DNA from: Burkholderia plantarii
Lineage (GTDB): Bacteria; Pseudomonadota; Gammaproteobacteria; Burkholderiales; Burkholderiaceae
Direction: 5' to 3'
Length of the DNA: 64,000 nt
Assembly (NCBI RefSeq): GCF_001411805.1
Contig: NZ_CP007213.1
Location: forward strand, 620,001-684,000
Under the pieces are notes generated by a model. The model made no database searches and was not told the DNA's origin. It was given only the letters and a program-made list of their open reading frames with translations. Shown here in pieces: positions 45,163 to 54,636 of this stretch (within the stretch, counting starts at the first letter, position 1; every line of letters begins with the position of its first letter). The position numbers and the translations under genes are program-made.

Positions 45163-45439
45163 ACGCGAGAGTACCCGCGCCGTCGCGATCGGCGTGATCA
45201 TCGACGGGCGCGCCTGCCGCGTGCCCGAGGGTGCCACCGTCGCGGCCGCGCTCACGCTCGTCGAGGGCGTGCGCGGCACGCGCACGTCGGTCGGCGGCGA
45301 GCCGCGCACGATGCTCTGCGGCATGGGCATCTGCCACGAATGCCGGGTGTCGGTGGACGGCCGCGCCCACGTGCTCGCCTGCCAGACGCCGTGCCGCGAG
45401 GGCATGACGATCGACACGACCTGGAACTCTCCATCATGA
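45155..45439 (+). CDS. D-hydroxyproline dehydrogenase, 2Fe-2S subunit
   Basis: A small 94-residue subunit with a ferredoxin-like fold: CRVPEGATVAAALTL, then the cluster region MLCGMGICHECRVSVDGR and LACQTPC. Such proteins pass electrons between the two flavin subunits of D-hydroxyproline (LhpBEF-type) or octopine/sarcosine-type dehydrogenases. The start at 45155 overlaps the upstream FAD subunit by eight bases, and the end overlaps the downstream subunit, so the three are a tight translational unit. Confidence 0.85.
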   Translation: MPERESTRAVAIGVIIDGRACRVPEGATVAAALTLVEGVRGTRTSVGGEPRTMLCGMGICHECRVSVDGRAHVLACQTPCREGMTIDTTWNSPS

Positions 45440-46713
45440 AGCCGCATTACGACGTGGCGATCGTCGGCGCCGGGCCGGCCGGGCTCGCCGCCGCGCGGGC
45501 CGCCGCCGCCGAGGGCGCCCGCGTCGCCATCCTCGACGACAATCCGCACCCCGGCGGCCAGATCTGGCGCCAGGGGCCGATCTTTCCGGCCGCCGCGCCG
45601 CTGGTGGAGGCGCTCGACGCGCTGCGCGCGAGCGGCGTCGACCTCGTCTGCGGTGCGCGCGTGGTGGCCGCGCTGCCCGGGCGCACGCTGCTCGTGGATA
45701 CCGCCTCTGGCGGCGCGACGCTGCACTACGGGCGCCTGGTGGTGGCCACCGGCGCGCGCGAGCTGCTGCTGCCGTTCTCCGGCTGGACGCTGCCCGGCGT
45801 GACCGGCGCGGGCGGCCTGCAGGCGCTGATCAAGGGCGGCGTGCCGGTGCGCGGCGAGCGGATCGTGATCGCCGGCAGCGGGCCGCTGCTGATCGCCGCC
45901 TACGCGACCGCGCGCGAGGCCGGCGCACGCGTGGTGGCGGTGCTCGAACAGGCGCCGGCGCGGGCCGTGCGCCGCTTCGGGCTGTCACTGCTGGCCACGC
46001 CGTCGAAGCTCTGGCAGGCCGCGAAGCTCACGCGCGGTTTCGCCGGCAGCGAATACCTGACCGGCAGCGTGGTGCGTGCCGCGCACGGTGAAACGCGCGT
46101 CGAAGCCGTGCGGATCGAGACGGTCGGCGGGCGCTCGCGCGTGATCGAGTGCGACCGGATTGCCTGCGGCTACGGGCTGCTGCCGAACCTGACGCTGGCG
46201 CGCGCGCTCGGCTGCGAGGTCCGTGACGGCGCGGTGGTGGTCGACGCGCGGCAGCGCACCTCGCTCGACGCGGTGTACGCGGCCGGCGAAAGCACCGGCG
46301 TCGGCGGGATGGAACTCGCGCGCGTCGAGGGCGCCATCGCCGGGCTCGCGGCGTCCGGCGTCGCCGAGGATGCCGCGCGCTTCGCGCCGCTCGTGCGCGA
46401 GCGCGAGGTCTGGCGCGGTTTCTCGGCACGCGTCGCGGCCGCGTTCACGCTTGGCGACGCGGCGCGCGCGCTGCCGCCCGACGACACGCTGCTGTGCCGC
46501 TGCGAGGACGTGACGATCGGCGCCGCACGCGCCCATGCCGACGCGCGCGACGCCAAGCTGCTGACGCGCTGCGGGATGGGCGCCTGCCAGGGCCGTGTCT
46601 GCGGCGCGGCGGCCGGCGTGCTGCTCGGCTGGCAGGAGGCCGTGCCGCGTCCGCCGTTCGCGCCGGTGCGGCTCGGCACGCTGGCGGCGCTCGCCGACGA
46701 GGCGCTCCGGTAG
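45436..46713 (+). CDS. D-hydroxyproline dehydrogenase, FAD/NAD(P)-type subunit
   Basis: A 425-residue pyridine-nucleotide-disulphide-type flavoprotein. The N-terminal FAD motif is YDVAIVGAGPAGLAAARAAA, the second nucleotide motif is RIVIAGSGPLLIAAYATARE. A C-terminal BFD-like cysteine region is visible (LLCRCEDVTIGAARAHADAR, LTRCGMGACQGRVCG), probably binding an Fe-S cluster. This build is typical of the alpha subunit of octopine, opine and D-hydroxyproline dehydrogenases. It is last in the four-gene operon with the epimerase. Confidence 0.87.
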   Translation: MKPHYDVAIVGAGPAGLAAARAAAAEGARVAILDDNPHPGGQIWRQGPIFPAAAPLVEALDALRASGVDLVCGARVVAALPGRTLLVDTASGGATLHYGRLVVATGARELLLPFSGWTLPGVTGAGGLQALIKGGVPVRGERIVIAGSGPLLIAAYATAREAGARVVAVLEQAPARAVRRFGLSLLATPSKLWQAAKLTRGFAGSEYLTGSVVRAAHGETRVEAVRIETVGGRSRVIECDRIACGYGLLPNLTLARALGCEVRDGAVVVDARQRTSLDAVYAAGESTGVGGMELARVEGAIAGLAASGVAEDAARFAPLVREREVWRGFSARVAAAFTLGDAARALPPDDTLLCRCEDVTIGAARAHADARDAKLLTRCGMGACQGRVCGAAAGVLLGWQEAVPRPPFAPVRLGTLAALADEALR

Positions 46714-46815
46714 GGCGCTTCACTGTCACGCATCGACCGCCCGCTCCGATATCACGCCCCGACAGCACGCTCCGCTAGAATCGACGCACCCGCCGCCCCG
46801 GACTCCGCCTTCGCG

Positions 46816-47619
46816 ATGACGCTTCCCGCCGCTTCCTCCGCCGCCTCGCCGCTCGCCGACGCGCTGTGCCCGCCGCCCGGCGCGGCCCAGGGGCTCGACG
46901 CGATGCTCGCGCATTTCTCGCTGCTCGCGCCGGTGCTCGACGCGCTGCCCGACGTCGCGTTCTTCGTGAAGGACGTACAAGGCCGCTACGTGCTGGCCAA
47001 TCGCACGCTCGCGCAGCGCTGCGGCTTCAAGGAGAAAAGCGGGCTGTACGGCAAGACCACCGAGGAGGTGTTCCCGCGCCGCTTCGGGCGAAGCTATCTC
47101 GAGCAGGACATGGCCGCGATCCACGCCGGCCAGCAGCTGACCGACCAGCTCGAACTGCACCTGTATCCGGGCCGGCAGCCGGGCTGGTGCCTGACCACCA
47201 AGGAACCGCTGCGCGAGGCGGACGGCCGCGTGGTGGGGCTGGCCGGGATCTCGCGCGACCTGAAGGCCAACGAGGGTTCGCACCCGGCCTACAGCCGGCT
47301 CGCCGACGTCGTGCAATACATCCAGGAGCATTACGTGCAGCCGCTGAACCTGAAGCAGCTCGCGGAGATGGCCGGGATGTCGGTCGCGCAGCTCGAACGC
47401 TACTTCCACAAGGTGTTTCACCTGACGCCGCGTCAGGTGCTGCTGAAGACGCGGCTCGACGCGGCCACCGCGCTGCTCGTCAAGCACGACAAGGTCACCG
47501 ATGTCGCCGCGCTGTGCGGCTACACCGATCACAGCGCGTTCTCGCGCCAGTTCAAGGCGACCGTCGGCGTCACGCCGACCGAATACCGGATGACGCTGCA
47601 GGCCGAACGCGGCGCTTGA
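46816..47619 (+). CDS. AraC-family regulator with N-terminal PAS-like domain
   Basis: A 267-residue transcription regulator. The N-terminal half is a PAS-type sensor (LDALPDVAFFVKDVQGRYVL, ANRTLAQRCGF, GLYGKTTEEVFP, GLAGISRDLK). The C-terminal half has two helix-turn-helix motifs of the AraC family: LNLKQLAEMAGMSVAQLERY and VTDVAALCGYTDHSAFSRQF, ending with TPTEYRM. It follows the dehydrogenase operon by about 100 bases on the same strand. By position it is the likely regulator of hydroxyproline use, perhaps acting on the long dyad at 42962-43014. A ligand-sensing PAS in front of AraC is less usual than a cupin domain. Confidence 0.88.
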   Translation: MTLPAASSAASPLADALCPPPGAAQGLDAMLAHFSLLAPVLDALPDVAFFVKDVQGRYVLANRTLAQRCGFKEKSGLYGKTTEEVFPRRFGRSYLEQDMAAIHAGQQLTDQLELHLYPGRQPGWCLTTKEPLREADGRVVGLAGISRDLKANEGSHPAYSRLADVVQYIQEHYVQPLNLKQLAEMAGMSVAQLERYFHKVFHLTPRQVLLKTRLDAATALLVKHDKVTDVAALCGYTDHSAFSRQFKATVGVTPTEYRMTLQAERGA

Positions 47620-47887
47620 GACGCCGGTCCTTCGAGGCGGCGACGGCGGGAATGAGCGGAGCGATTCGCGCGGCTGGCTTCGAGCGCGACGCGTGCCGGC
47701 CATCTGCGATTGAGTGCAACTAACGGTCAATCCGGCCGGCGCCCTGCTGGCATTGTGCTTCTGACCCGGCAGGGGGGCAACGGAAGGCCGGCGGGAAGCG
47801 GGCAGGCAACACGCGCCCGGGTGCGCGGCGTTTCAAACGGAAATTCAAACGGAAAAACAAACGGGAGCACGCGCCGCGGATGGCGCG

Positions 47888-48148
47888 TCAGCGATAGCCG
47901 AGGCCCTTCAGCACGGCCGTGCCGTCGGCCGTCAGCCGGAAGGTCGGCGCATCGGCATCGTTGCCGACCATCTCGACGAGGCCGGCTTCCTGCAAGGCCG
48001 GCAGTTCGGGTTTGGCATTCGCGCCGATGGGCGCGTGCAGCAGCACGAGCAGCGTCGCGATTTCATGATGGCTGAGCAGACGCCGCAGCATCGTCTTCGG
48101 ACGCGAGAGGGGGCTGGCCGGGCGGCCGGGTGCTTCATTGGCGCTCAT
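47888..48148 (-). CDS. Small hypothetical protein, probable winged-helix-like
   Basis: An 86-residue protein behind a strong GGAGG ribosome site seven bases before the ATG at 48148. The sequence MLRRLLSHHEIATLLVLLHA, LPALQEAGLVEMVGNDADAP, FRLTADGTAVLKGLGY resembles a small winged-helix DNA-binding fold (helices followed by a wing), as in MarR/PadR-type proteins. The similarity is only at the pattern level, and I do not recognise a named family. It stands alone. An AT-richer stretch upstream (about 48180-48220) probably holds its promoter. Confidence 0.6.
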   Translation of the reverse strand: MSANEAPGRPASPLSRPKTMLRRLLSHHEIATLLVLLHAPIGANAKPELPALQEAGLVEMVGNDADAPTFRLTADGTAVLKGLGYR

Positions 48149-48497
48149 TGCAAACCTCCTGTTTGATCTTGAGAACGATTGGTGGCGAAGTGTGACGATC
48201 GAGACTTAAACGATTCTTAAAATCGGCCCGGGTGCGGGAATGCCCGGGGGGCGCGGCGTTACGGCTTGTCACGGCGGCGGCCGACGGCCGACGGCCCGGC
48301 ATGCCGCGATGCGGTGGCACGCGGGACGCCGACGGGCCGGAGCGACGCCCGCGGAGGCACATTTTCGCAAGGCAACGGCTGCGCGCGCCGACCCGCCGGC
48401 CCGCGGCCTGCCGGCGCGAAGGCGAGGGCGCTGCGGCCCCGGCGGATGCCTCCGCCGGCGTCGCCGTTTCCCGATCAGCCGGTCAGCGCCGCTGGCC
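48149..48497. other. Intergenic stretch, no gene seen
   Basis: About 350 bases between the small hypothetical gene and the end of the dehydroshikimate dehydratase gene. The left part (aaacgattcttaaaatcgg) is AT-rich and promoter-like for the minus strand. A weak inverted repeat, ccggcgga/tccgccgg at 48438-48457, could end the dehydratase transcript. Confidence 0.45.
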
Positions 48498-50390
48498 TCA
48501 CTTCCTGCGCTGCGCCTGCGCGGCCAGCCGCACCGCCGTGTTGGCCGCGCCGTAGCCGTCGTAGCCGCCGCGGCGCTCGACGATCTCGAACGAGAAGCGC
48601 TCGTCCACCAGCGCCGTGTATGCATGCAGGAATTCGCCGCCGTGTTCGTCGCGGTCGTACAGCAGGTGATGGCGACGCAGCGTGTCGACGAAGGCATCCG
48701 GCAGCGCGTAGCGCGCGGCCAGGTCGTCGTAGTAGTTGCGCGGAATCGCGAGGAACGTCACGCCGTCCGCGACGGCCTCGGCCACCGCCCCGACGATGTC
48801 GTCGGTGCGGAACGCGACATGGTTGAGCCCCGAGCCATGATAGCGGGCCAGCGACTCGAACACGGCCGTGTGGCGGTCCACCGACGCGTTCAGCGCGATC
48901 CGCACGCTGCCGTCCGGGCTGCGCACGGCGCGGCTGCGCATCAGCCCGTACGGGTCCGGCACCAGCCAGCTCTTTTCCGCCTCGAAGCCGAACGCGGTGC
49001 GCAGGTACAGCACCCAGGTATCGAGCGCGTCGGCCGGCAGCGCGAGGCAGACGTGGTCGATGCCGGTCAGCGGCCCGACCTCGCCCGGCTCGTCCATCCC
49101 GGTCAGCACGAAATCCGATTCGTAGAGCGTCGGCGCGTCGGGACGCTCGTCGACGAAATAGTGCAGGCTGCCGTCCGGCGCCTGCACGCCCGGCACCACG
49201 CGCTCGTTCGGCCCGATGCGCCCCGAGAACGGCGCGAAGCCGAAGCTCGCCGCGCGTTCGAACGCGAGCTTCGCGTCGTCCACCTGGAACGCCGAGGCGC
49301 ACAGCGACAGCCCGTGCCGCTGGAAGAACGCGTCCGCGAACGAATCGGGCTCGGCGTTCAGCACGATCGACGCGGCGCCGTGCTGGTAGAGCGTGACGTG
49401 CTTCGAGCGGTGCCGGCCCGCCAGCCGGAAGCGCAGCCGGCCGAGCCAGCCGGCCACCTTCTCCGCCGCCGCCGCGTCCACCGCGAACTCGATGAACTTG
49501 AAGCCGACGTGCGCCGGCGCGGCGGGCGGCGCGAACAGCGGCTGGCCTGGCGCCGGCGCGCGGCCCTCGGCGGCGAGCCGGGCGCGCGTGACGTCCTCCA
49601 GGTGCAGCAGCGAGCGCAGGCCGTCGGCGGCCGTGATCGCGGTCGGCGCGGCGCGAAAGCCGTCGTTGAAGATCTCCAGCGACAGCGGCCCCGTGAAGCC
49701 CGATTCGATCACGCGCGCCGTGAAGCGCGCGAGGTCGAAGTCGCCCTGACCCGGGAACGAGCGGTAGTGGCGGCTCCATTCGAGCACGTCCATCGCGAGC
49801 CTCGGCGCGTCGGCGATCTGCACGAACGCGATCCGCTCGCCCGGGATCGCGGCGATGCCGTCGGGATCGTCGTCGAGCGAGAGCGTGTGGAAGCTGTCGA
49901 GCGCGAGGCCCAGGTGCGGGCTGTTCACGGCGTTCACCAGCCGCCACGCGTGGCCGTAGGTCTTCACCACGCGGCCCCAGGCCAGCGCCTCGTAGGCGGC
50001 GATCACGCCCGCGCCGCGCGCGGCCTCGGCGAGCGCGCCGAGCTGGTCGGTCAGCAGCGCGTCGTCGGCGAGGGTCTGCGGCGAGACGTTGCTGCAGACC
50101 AGGATCCGGTCGGTGCCGAGCGCATGCATCAGGTCGAACTTGCGCCGCGCGCGCTCGAGATTGCGCGCGAGTTGCGCGGCATCGACGCCCTCGAAATCGC
50201 GGAACGGCTGGAACAGCACGATCTCGAGGCCGAGATCGGCCGCGATCCGCCGCACGTCGGCGGGCGAGCCGTCGAAATAGAGCAGGTCGTTTTCGAAGAT
50301 CTCGACGCCGTCGAAGCCGGCCGCGGCGATCGCGTTGAGTTTTTCGACGAGCGTGCCGGACAGCGACACAGTGGCGATCGAGCGCTTCAT
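48498..50390 (-). CDS. quiC: 3-dehydroshikimate dehydratase, two-domain (QuiC-type)
   Basis: A 630-residue protein with two halves. The first (about 1-285) is a xylose-isomerase-like TIM barrel: MKRSIATVSLSGTLVEKLNA, AGFDGVEIFENDLLYFDG, LGLALDSFHTLSL, SLEIFNDGFRAAPTA. This turns 3-dehydroshikimate into protocatechuate. The second half is a VOC/4-hydroxyphenylpyruvate-dioxygenase-like domain (GFKFIEFAVDAAAAEKVAGW, IDHVCLALPADALDTWVLYL, YHGSGLNHVAFRTDDIVGAV, RFSFEIVERRGGYDGYGAAN). Such fusions are typical of the bacterial QuiC1 group. It is divergent from the aroQ-aroE-transporter operon, completing quinate/shikimate catabolism. Confidence 0.9.
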   Translation of the reverse strand: MKRSIATVSLSGTLVEKLNAIAAAGFDGVEIFENDLLYFDGSPADVRRIAADLGLEIVLFQPFRDFEGVDAAQLARNLERARRKFDLMHALGTDRILVCSNVSPQTLADDALLTDQLGALAEAARGAGVIAAYEALAWGRVVKTYGHAWRLVNAVNSPHLGLALDSFHTLSLDDDPDGIAAIPGERIAFVQIADAPRLAMDVLEWSRHYRSFPGQGDFDLARFTARVIESGFTGPLSLEIFNDGFRAAPTAITAADGLRSLLHLEDVTRARLAAEGRAPAPGQPLFAPPAAPAHVGFKFIEFAVDAAAAEKVAGWLGRLRFRLAGRHRSKHVTLYQHGAASIVLNAEPDSFADAFFQRHGLSLCASAFQVDDAKLAFERAASFGFAPFSGRIGPNERVVPGVQAPDGSLHYFVDERPDAPTLYESDFVLTGMDEPGEVGPLTGIDHVCLALPADALDTWVLYLRTAFGFEAEKSWLVPDPYGLMRSRAVRSPDGSVRIALNASVDRHTAVFESLARYHGSGLNHVAFRTDDIVGAVAEAVADGVTFLAIPRNYYDDLAARYALPDAFVDTLRRHHLLYDRDEHGGEFLHAYTALVDERFSFEIVERRGGYDGYGAANTAVRLAAQAQRRK

Positions 50391-50525
50391 GGATGAATCC
50401 CTGCGAGGAATCGGGCCGCGGCGAAGCTGCCGGCGAGCCGGCCACGAACCACCGGGTTGATCCGGCCGCGTTCGCGGATCGCGCAGCATCCCGATTTTAT
50501 TGAGACGTGGAGCCGGATTATACAA

Positions 50526-50539
50526 ACTAACTAGGTGGT
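50526..50539. promoter_or_regulatory. Operator-like dyad in the quinate/shikimate control region
   Basis: actaactaggtggt is an imperfect 14-base palindrome (five of seven pairs match) in an AT-rich stretch between the divergent dehydratase and dehydroquinase genes. A repressor sensing a shikimate-pathway metabolite could act on both promoters. No regulator gene lies adjacent. Confidence 0.4.
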
Positions 50540-50662
50540 ACAAATAAGCATAAACCCCGAAAGACAAGCATCGCGCCGAACGTGCAAACTTGCGCCACAT
50601 CAAAAAGTCGTGCGCGATGGTGCGTCATCGTCAGTCGATCCCTGTTTCCGGAGTCGTTCTTC

Positions 50663-51115
50663 ATGTCGAAATCGAAGGTCCTGGTGCTCAACGGGCCGAA
50701 TCTCAACCTGCTGGGCACGCGCCAGCCCCATATCTACGGCGCCGAGACGCTGGCCGACGTCGAGCGCCGCTGCGCCGCCGCCGCGGCCGCGCTCGGCCTC
50801 GAGATCGAATGCCGCCAGTCGAACGCCGAGCACCAGTTGATCGACTGGCTGCACGAGGCGCGCACGCGCATCGACGGCGTGGTGATCAATCCGGCCGCCT
50901 ACACGCACACCTCGGTCGCGCTGGCCGACGCGCTGGCGGCGATCGACAAGCCGGTGATCGAGGTCCACATCTCGAACGTCCACCAGCGCGAGGCGTTCCG
51001 CCACCATTCGTATGTGTCGGCGGTGGCGCGCGGCGTGATCTGCGGCTGCGGCACGCAAGGCTACGAGTTCGCGCTGCAGCGGCTCGCGGCGCTGCTGAAG
51101 GAGACGGCGCGATGA
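50663..51115 (+). CDS. aroQ: 3-dehydroquinate dehydratase, type II
   Basis: A 150-residue type II dehydroquinase interconverting 3-dehydroquinate and 3-dehydroshikimate. The start motif [20 protein letters not shown] contains the catalytic loop Arg. [13 protein letters not shown], the [18 protein letters not shown] segment with its Tyr/Thr, and [20 protein letters not shown] with the catalytic His are all present. The length is normal. It overlaps the dehydrogenase start by four bases. Context with QuiC and a transporter points to a catabolic copy rather than the biosynthetic one. Confidence 0.93.
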   Translation: MSKSKVLVLNGPNLNLLGTRQPHIYGAETLADVERRCAAAAAALGLEIECRQSNAEHQLIDWLHEARTRIDGVVINPAAYTHTSVALADALAAIDKPVIEVHISNVHQREAFRHHSYVSAVARGVICGCGTQGYEFALQRLAALLKETAR

Positions 51116-51966
51116 GCGGCACGTCGTTCCTGATCGGCCTGATCGGGCAGGGGATCGGCGGCTCGCTGTCGCCGGCCATGCACGAGCGGGAAGGCAGCCT
51201 GCAGGGCTTCAACTATGTTTACCGGCGTCTCGATCTCGACGCGCTCGGCCTCACCGTGGACGCGCTGCCCGAGCTGCTCGACGCCGCCGAGCGGATGGGC
51301 TATGACGGCCTGAACATCACGCATCCGTGCAAGCAGCGCGTGATCGCGCATCTCGACACGCTGTCGGACGACGCGCGCGCGCTCGGCGCCGTCAACACGG
51401 TGCGCTTCGCGGGCGGCAGGCGCAGCGGCCACAACACCGACTGGTCCGGCTTCGCGAAGTCGTTCCGGCGCGGCCTGGCCGGCGCGCCGATGGAGCGCGT
51501 CGTGCAGCTCGGCGCGGGCGGCGCGGGCGCGGCGGTGGCCCACGCGGCGCTGATGCTCGGCGCGCAGGCGCTGACGCTGTTCGACGTCGAACCCACGCGC
51601 GCGGCCGCGCTCGCGGACGAACTGCAGGCGCGCTTTCCGGCGGCGCGCGTGACGGCGGGCGGCGCGCTCGACGCGGCGATGGCATCGGCCTCGGGCCTGA
51701 TCCACGCCACGCCGACCGGCATGCTCAAGCACCCCGGGCTGCCGCTGCCGGCCCATCTGCTCGCGGCGCGGCCGTGGGTGGCCGACATCGTCTACTTCCC
51801 GCTGGAAACCGAACTGGTGCGCGTGGCGCGCGCGGCGGGCTGCCGGACGCTGCCGGGCGGCGGGATGGCCGTGTTCCAGGCCGTCGACGCGTTCGAGATC
51901 TTCACCGGCCGCGAGCCCGACGCCGAGCGCATGCTCGCGCACTTCGAGACGCTCGTCGCGCGCTGA
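51112..51966 (+). CDS. Quinate/shikimate dehydrogenase (AroE family)
   Basis: A 284-residue NAD(P)-dependent dehydrogenase. Substrate motifs are [13 protein letters not shown] and [14 protein letters not shown], and [20 protein letters not shown] follows. The Rossmann part has [20 protein letters not shown], and [20 protein letters not shown] is present. The catalytic Lys lies in PCK rather than the PFK of biosynthetic AroE, a feature I associate with quinate/shikimate dehydrogenases of the catabolic type. It overlaps aroQ and precedes the transporter, consistent with quinate or shikimate use. Confidence 0.88.
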   Translation: MSGTSFLIGLIGQGIGGSLSPAMHEREGSLQGFNYVYRRLDLDALGLTVDALPELLDAAERMGYDGLNITHPCKQRVIAHLDTLSDDARALGAVNTVRFAGGRRSGHNTDWSGFAKSFRRGLAGAPMERVVQLGAGGAGAAVAHAALMLGAQALTLFDVEPTRAAALADELQARFPAARVTAGGALDAAMASASGLIHATPTGMLKHPGLPLPAHLLAARPWVADIVYFPLETELVRVARAAGCRTLPGGGMAVFQAVDAFEIFTGREPDAERMLAHFETLVAR

Positions 51967-52036
51967 GCCGCCCCGTCGTGCCGCTACCGCCACTGCCGTC
52001 ATCACACTGCCGTCATCACAATAACCAGGAGACACG

Positions 52037-53404
52037 ATGCAGCACTCACCCCAACCGTCCGCGACCGCCGCCGCCTCCGCGTCGGCGGCCGGCACCGCGC
52101 GCCGCTCCTCGGCGCGCTACCGGATCCTCGCGCTGCTCGCGATCGGCACGATGATCAACTATCTCGACCGCACCGTGCTCGGCGTGGCCGCGCCGGCGCT
52201 GACCAAGGAACTCGGGATCGGCGCCGCGGTGATGGGCATCATGTTCTCGTCGTTCTCGTGGACCTACGTGCTCGCGCAGGTTCCGGGCGGCCTGTTCCTC
52301 GACCGCTTCGGCAGCAAGCTCACCTATTACCTGTCGATGACGTTCTGGTCGCTGTGTACGCTGCTGCAGGGCTTCGTGAGTGGAGTCGGCACGCTGCTGG
52401 CCTGCCGGCTCGGCCTCGGCTTGAGCGAGGCGCCGTGCTTCCCGACCAACAGCCGCGTGGTGGCCACCTGGTTCCCGCAGAAGGAACGCGCGATGGCCAC
52501 CGGCACCTACACCGTGGGCGAATACGTCGGCCTCGCGTTCCTGAGCCCGGTGCTGTTCGCGCTGATGGGCGCGTTCGGCTGGCGCTCGCTGTTCTGGGTG
52601 GTGGGCGGCGTCGGCATCCTGTTCGGGCTGGCCTGGCTCAAGTTCTATCGCGAGCCGCGCGATCATCCGGGCGCGAACGCGGCCGAGCTCGCCTACATCG
52701 CCGAGGGCGGCGGCCTGATCGACGGCGAGGCCGGCGCGGCGAAAGCCGCGAGCGAAGCTGGCACGGCGAAGGGCACGCCGGCCCGCTTCAGCTGGGCCAT
52801 GGCCGGCCGGCTGCTGAAGAAGCGCCAGCTCGCCGGCATCTGTCTCGGCCAGTTCGCCGGCAACTCGACGCTGGTGTTCTTCCTGACGTGGTTTCCGACC
52901 TATCTCGCCACGGAACGCCACATGGCATGGCTGAAGATCGGCTTTTTCGCGGTGCTGCCGTTCATCGCGGCCTCGATCGGCGTGATGTTCGGCGGCATCT
53001 TCTCCGATTATTTGCTGCGAAGCGGCAAATCGGCCAACGTCGCGCGCAAGCTGCCGATCATCGCCGGCCTGCTGCTCACTTCGACCATCGTGCTGGCCAA
53101 TTACGTGCAGAGCAACGAGGCGGTGATCGCCATCATGTCGGTGGCGTTCTTCGCGCAGGGCATGGCCGCGCTCGGCTGGACGCTGGTCTCCGACATCGCG
53201 CCGGAGGGGCTGCTCGGCGTGACGGGCGGGATCTTCAACCTGGCCGCGAACCTGGCCGGCATCATCACGCCGCTCGTGATCGGCCTGATCGTCGCGGCGA
53301 CCGGCTCGTTCGTCGGCGCGCTGGCCTTTATCGGCGTGATCGCGCTGATCGGCGCGCTGTCGTACATCTTCGTGGTCGGCGACATCAAGCGCATCGTGCT
53401 GTAG
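52037..53404 (+). CDS. MFS transporter, ACS family, probable quinate/shikimate uptake
   Basis: A 455-residue anion:cation symporter-type transporter with twelve hydrophobic segments. Motifs are GTMINYLDRTVLGVAAPALT, GGLFLDRFGSKLTYYLSMTF, GLSEAPCFPTNSRVVATWFP and FLTWFPTYLATERHMAWLKI. It resembles the hexarate transporter at 28807, so the two are paralogues of one family. The gene follows aroQ-aroE in the same operon (70-base gap), which makes quinate, shikimate or a related acid the likely substrate. It ends in a clear terminator. Confidence 0.87.
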   Translation: MQHSPQPSATAAASASAAGTARRSSARYRILALLAIGTMINYLDRTVLGVAAPALTKELGIGAAVMGIMFSSFSWTYVLAQVPGGLFLDRFGSKLTYYLSMTFWSLCTLLQGFVSGVGTLLACRLGLGLSEAPCFPTNSRVVATWFPQKERAMATGTYTVGEYVGLAFLSPVLFALMGAFGWRSLFWVVGGVGILFGLAWLKFYREPRDHPGANAAELAYIAEGGGLIDGEAGAAKAASEAGTAKGTPARFSWAMAGRLLKKRQLAGICLGQFAGNSTLVFFLTWFPTYLATERHMAWLKIGFFAVLPFIAASIGVMFGGIFSDYLLRSGKSANVARKLPIIAGLLLTSTIVLANYVQSNEAVIAIMSVAFFAQGMAALGWTLVSDIAPEGLLGVTGGIFNLAANLAGIITPLVIGLIVAATGSFVGALAFIGVIALIGALSYIFVVGDIKRIVL

Positions 53405-53427
53405 CCGCCGCGCCCGACCGGCACGGC

Positions 53428-53463
53428 AAGCCCGGCCCCGCTTCGCGCGGCGCCGGGCTTTTT
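53428..53463 (+). terminator. Terminator of the quinate/shikimate operon
   Basis: AAGCCCGGC and GCCGGGCTT form perfect nine-base arms followed by TTT, 25 bases past the transporter stop. Confidence 0.85.
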
Positions 53464-53523
53464 CATGCATGCGCAAAGCGCGCCGCGTTCAGGCGCCGCT
53501 GCACCGGCCCGGTGGGCGCGCCG

Positions 53524-54636
53524 TCAGCGCACCGCGATGCCGAGCGCGCGCAGCGCGCCGTCGATCGCCGCGACGGCGCGGCGGATCTGCTGCGCGTCGA
53601 TCGCGCCGATGCAGCCGACCCGAAACGTCTCGACCTGCGTGAGCTTGCCCGGATACAGCACGAAGCCGGCGTCGCGCACGGCCGCGTAGAACGGCGCAAA
53701 CGCATAGGCGGGGTCGCGCGGGGCATGGAACGTGACGATCACGGGCGCCTGCACCTCGGCGGCGAGGAACGGTGCGAAGCCGAGCGCGCGCATCCCGTCG
53801 AGCAGCGCCGCGCAGTTCGCGGCGTAACGCGCGCCGCGCGCCGGCTGGCCGCCCTGCGCATGGAACTGCGCGAGCGCCTCGTGCAGCGCCGCCACCACGT
53901 GCGTCGGCGGCGTGAAGCGCCATTGCCCGGTGCGCTGCAGGTAGGCCTGCTGGTCGTGCAGGTCGAGCGCGAGCGAGGGCGAGCGGCCCTCGCACCGCGC
54001 CAGCAGCGCGCGCCGCACGATCACGAATCCCATCCCCGGCACGCCCTCCAGGCACTTGCCGCTCGCCGAGACGAGCGCGTCGATGCCGTTGGCGGCCACC
54101 TCCACCGGCAACGCGCCGAACGAACTCATCGCGTCGACGATCAGCCGCGCGCCGCGCCGCGCGCAGGCCGCGGCGATGTCCGCGAGCGGGTTGAGGATGC
54201 CGGCGCTGGTTTCCAGATGCACCAGCGCGACGTGCGTGATGCGCGGCCCGGCGGCGAGCCGCGCCTCGATCGCCGCGGCGCTGGCGGCCTCGTGCTCGGC
54301 GAACGGCAGCTCGACGGTTTCGATGCCGAGCCGCTCGAGGATCCGCACGATGCGCGCGCAGTACGCGCCGTGATTCGGTACCAGCACCACGCCGTCGCGC
54401 GGCACCAGCGTGCCGAGCGCGGCCTCGACGGCGAACGTGCCGCTGCCCTGCAGCGGCACGCAGCAATAGGCGTCGTCGCCGCCGGCGATGCGCACCAGAT
54501 CGGCGCACACGTCCTGCGTCAGGCGATTGAAGGTCGCGTCCCACGAGCCCCAGTCGCGTTGCATGGCGCGGCGCGTGGCCGGCGAGGTGGTCAGCGGGCC
54601 GGGCGTCAGGAGAATCGGGTCGTTGTCGGAAATCAC
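53524..54636 (-). CDS. phnW: 2-aminoethylphosphonate--pyruvate transaminase
   Basis: A class V PLP aminotransferase of 370 residues. It converts 2-aminoethylphosphonate and pyruvate to phosphonoacetaldehyde and alanine. Motifs are [66 protein letters not shown] and the PLP lysine in [20 protein letters not shown]. The start is GTG at 54636 behind GGAGG with good spacing; ATG at 54717 is less likely. It is divergent from the phosphonate transporter operon. No phnX or phosphonoacetaldehyde dehydrogenase gene is seen nearby. Confidence 0.93.
   Translation of the reverse strand: MISDNDPILLTPGPLTTSPATRRAMQRDWGSWDATFNRLTQDVCADLVRIAGGDDAYCCVPLQGSGTFAVEAALGTLVPRDGVVLVPNHGAYCARIVRILERLGIETVELPFAEHEAASAAAIEARLAAGPRITHVALVHLETSAGILNPLADIAAACARRGARLIVDAMSSFGALPVEVAANGIDALVSASGKCLEGVPGMGFVIVRRALLARCEGRSPSLALDLHDQQAYLQRTGQWRFTPPTHVVAALHEALAQFHAQGGQPARGARYAANCAALLDGMRALGFAPFLAAEVQAPVIVTFHAPRDPAYAFAPFYAAVRDAGFVLYPGKLTQVETFRVGCIGAIDAQQIRRAVAAIDGALRALGIAVR

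Noticed and set aside
47833..47863. Triplicated caaacgga-like motif downstream of the small hypothetical gene
   Set aside because: Too short and imperfect to separate from chance low-complexity sequence; no dyad or conserved spacing.
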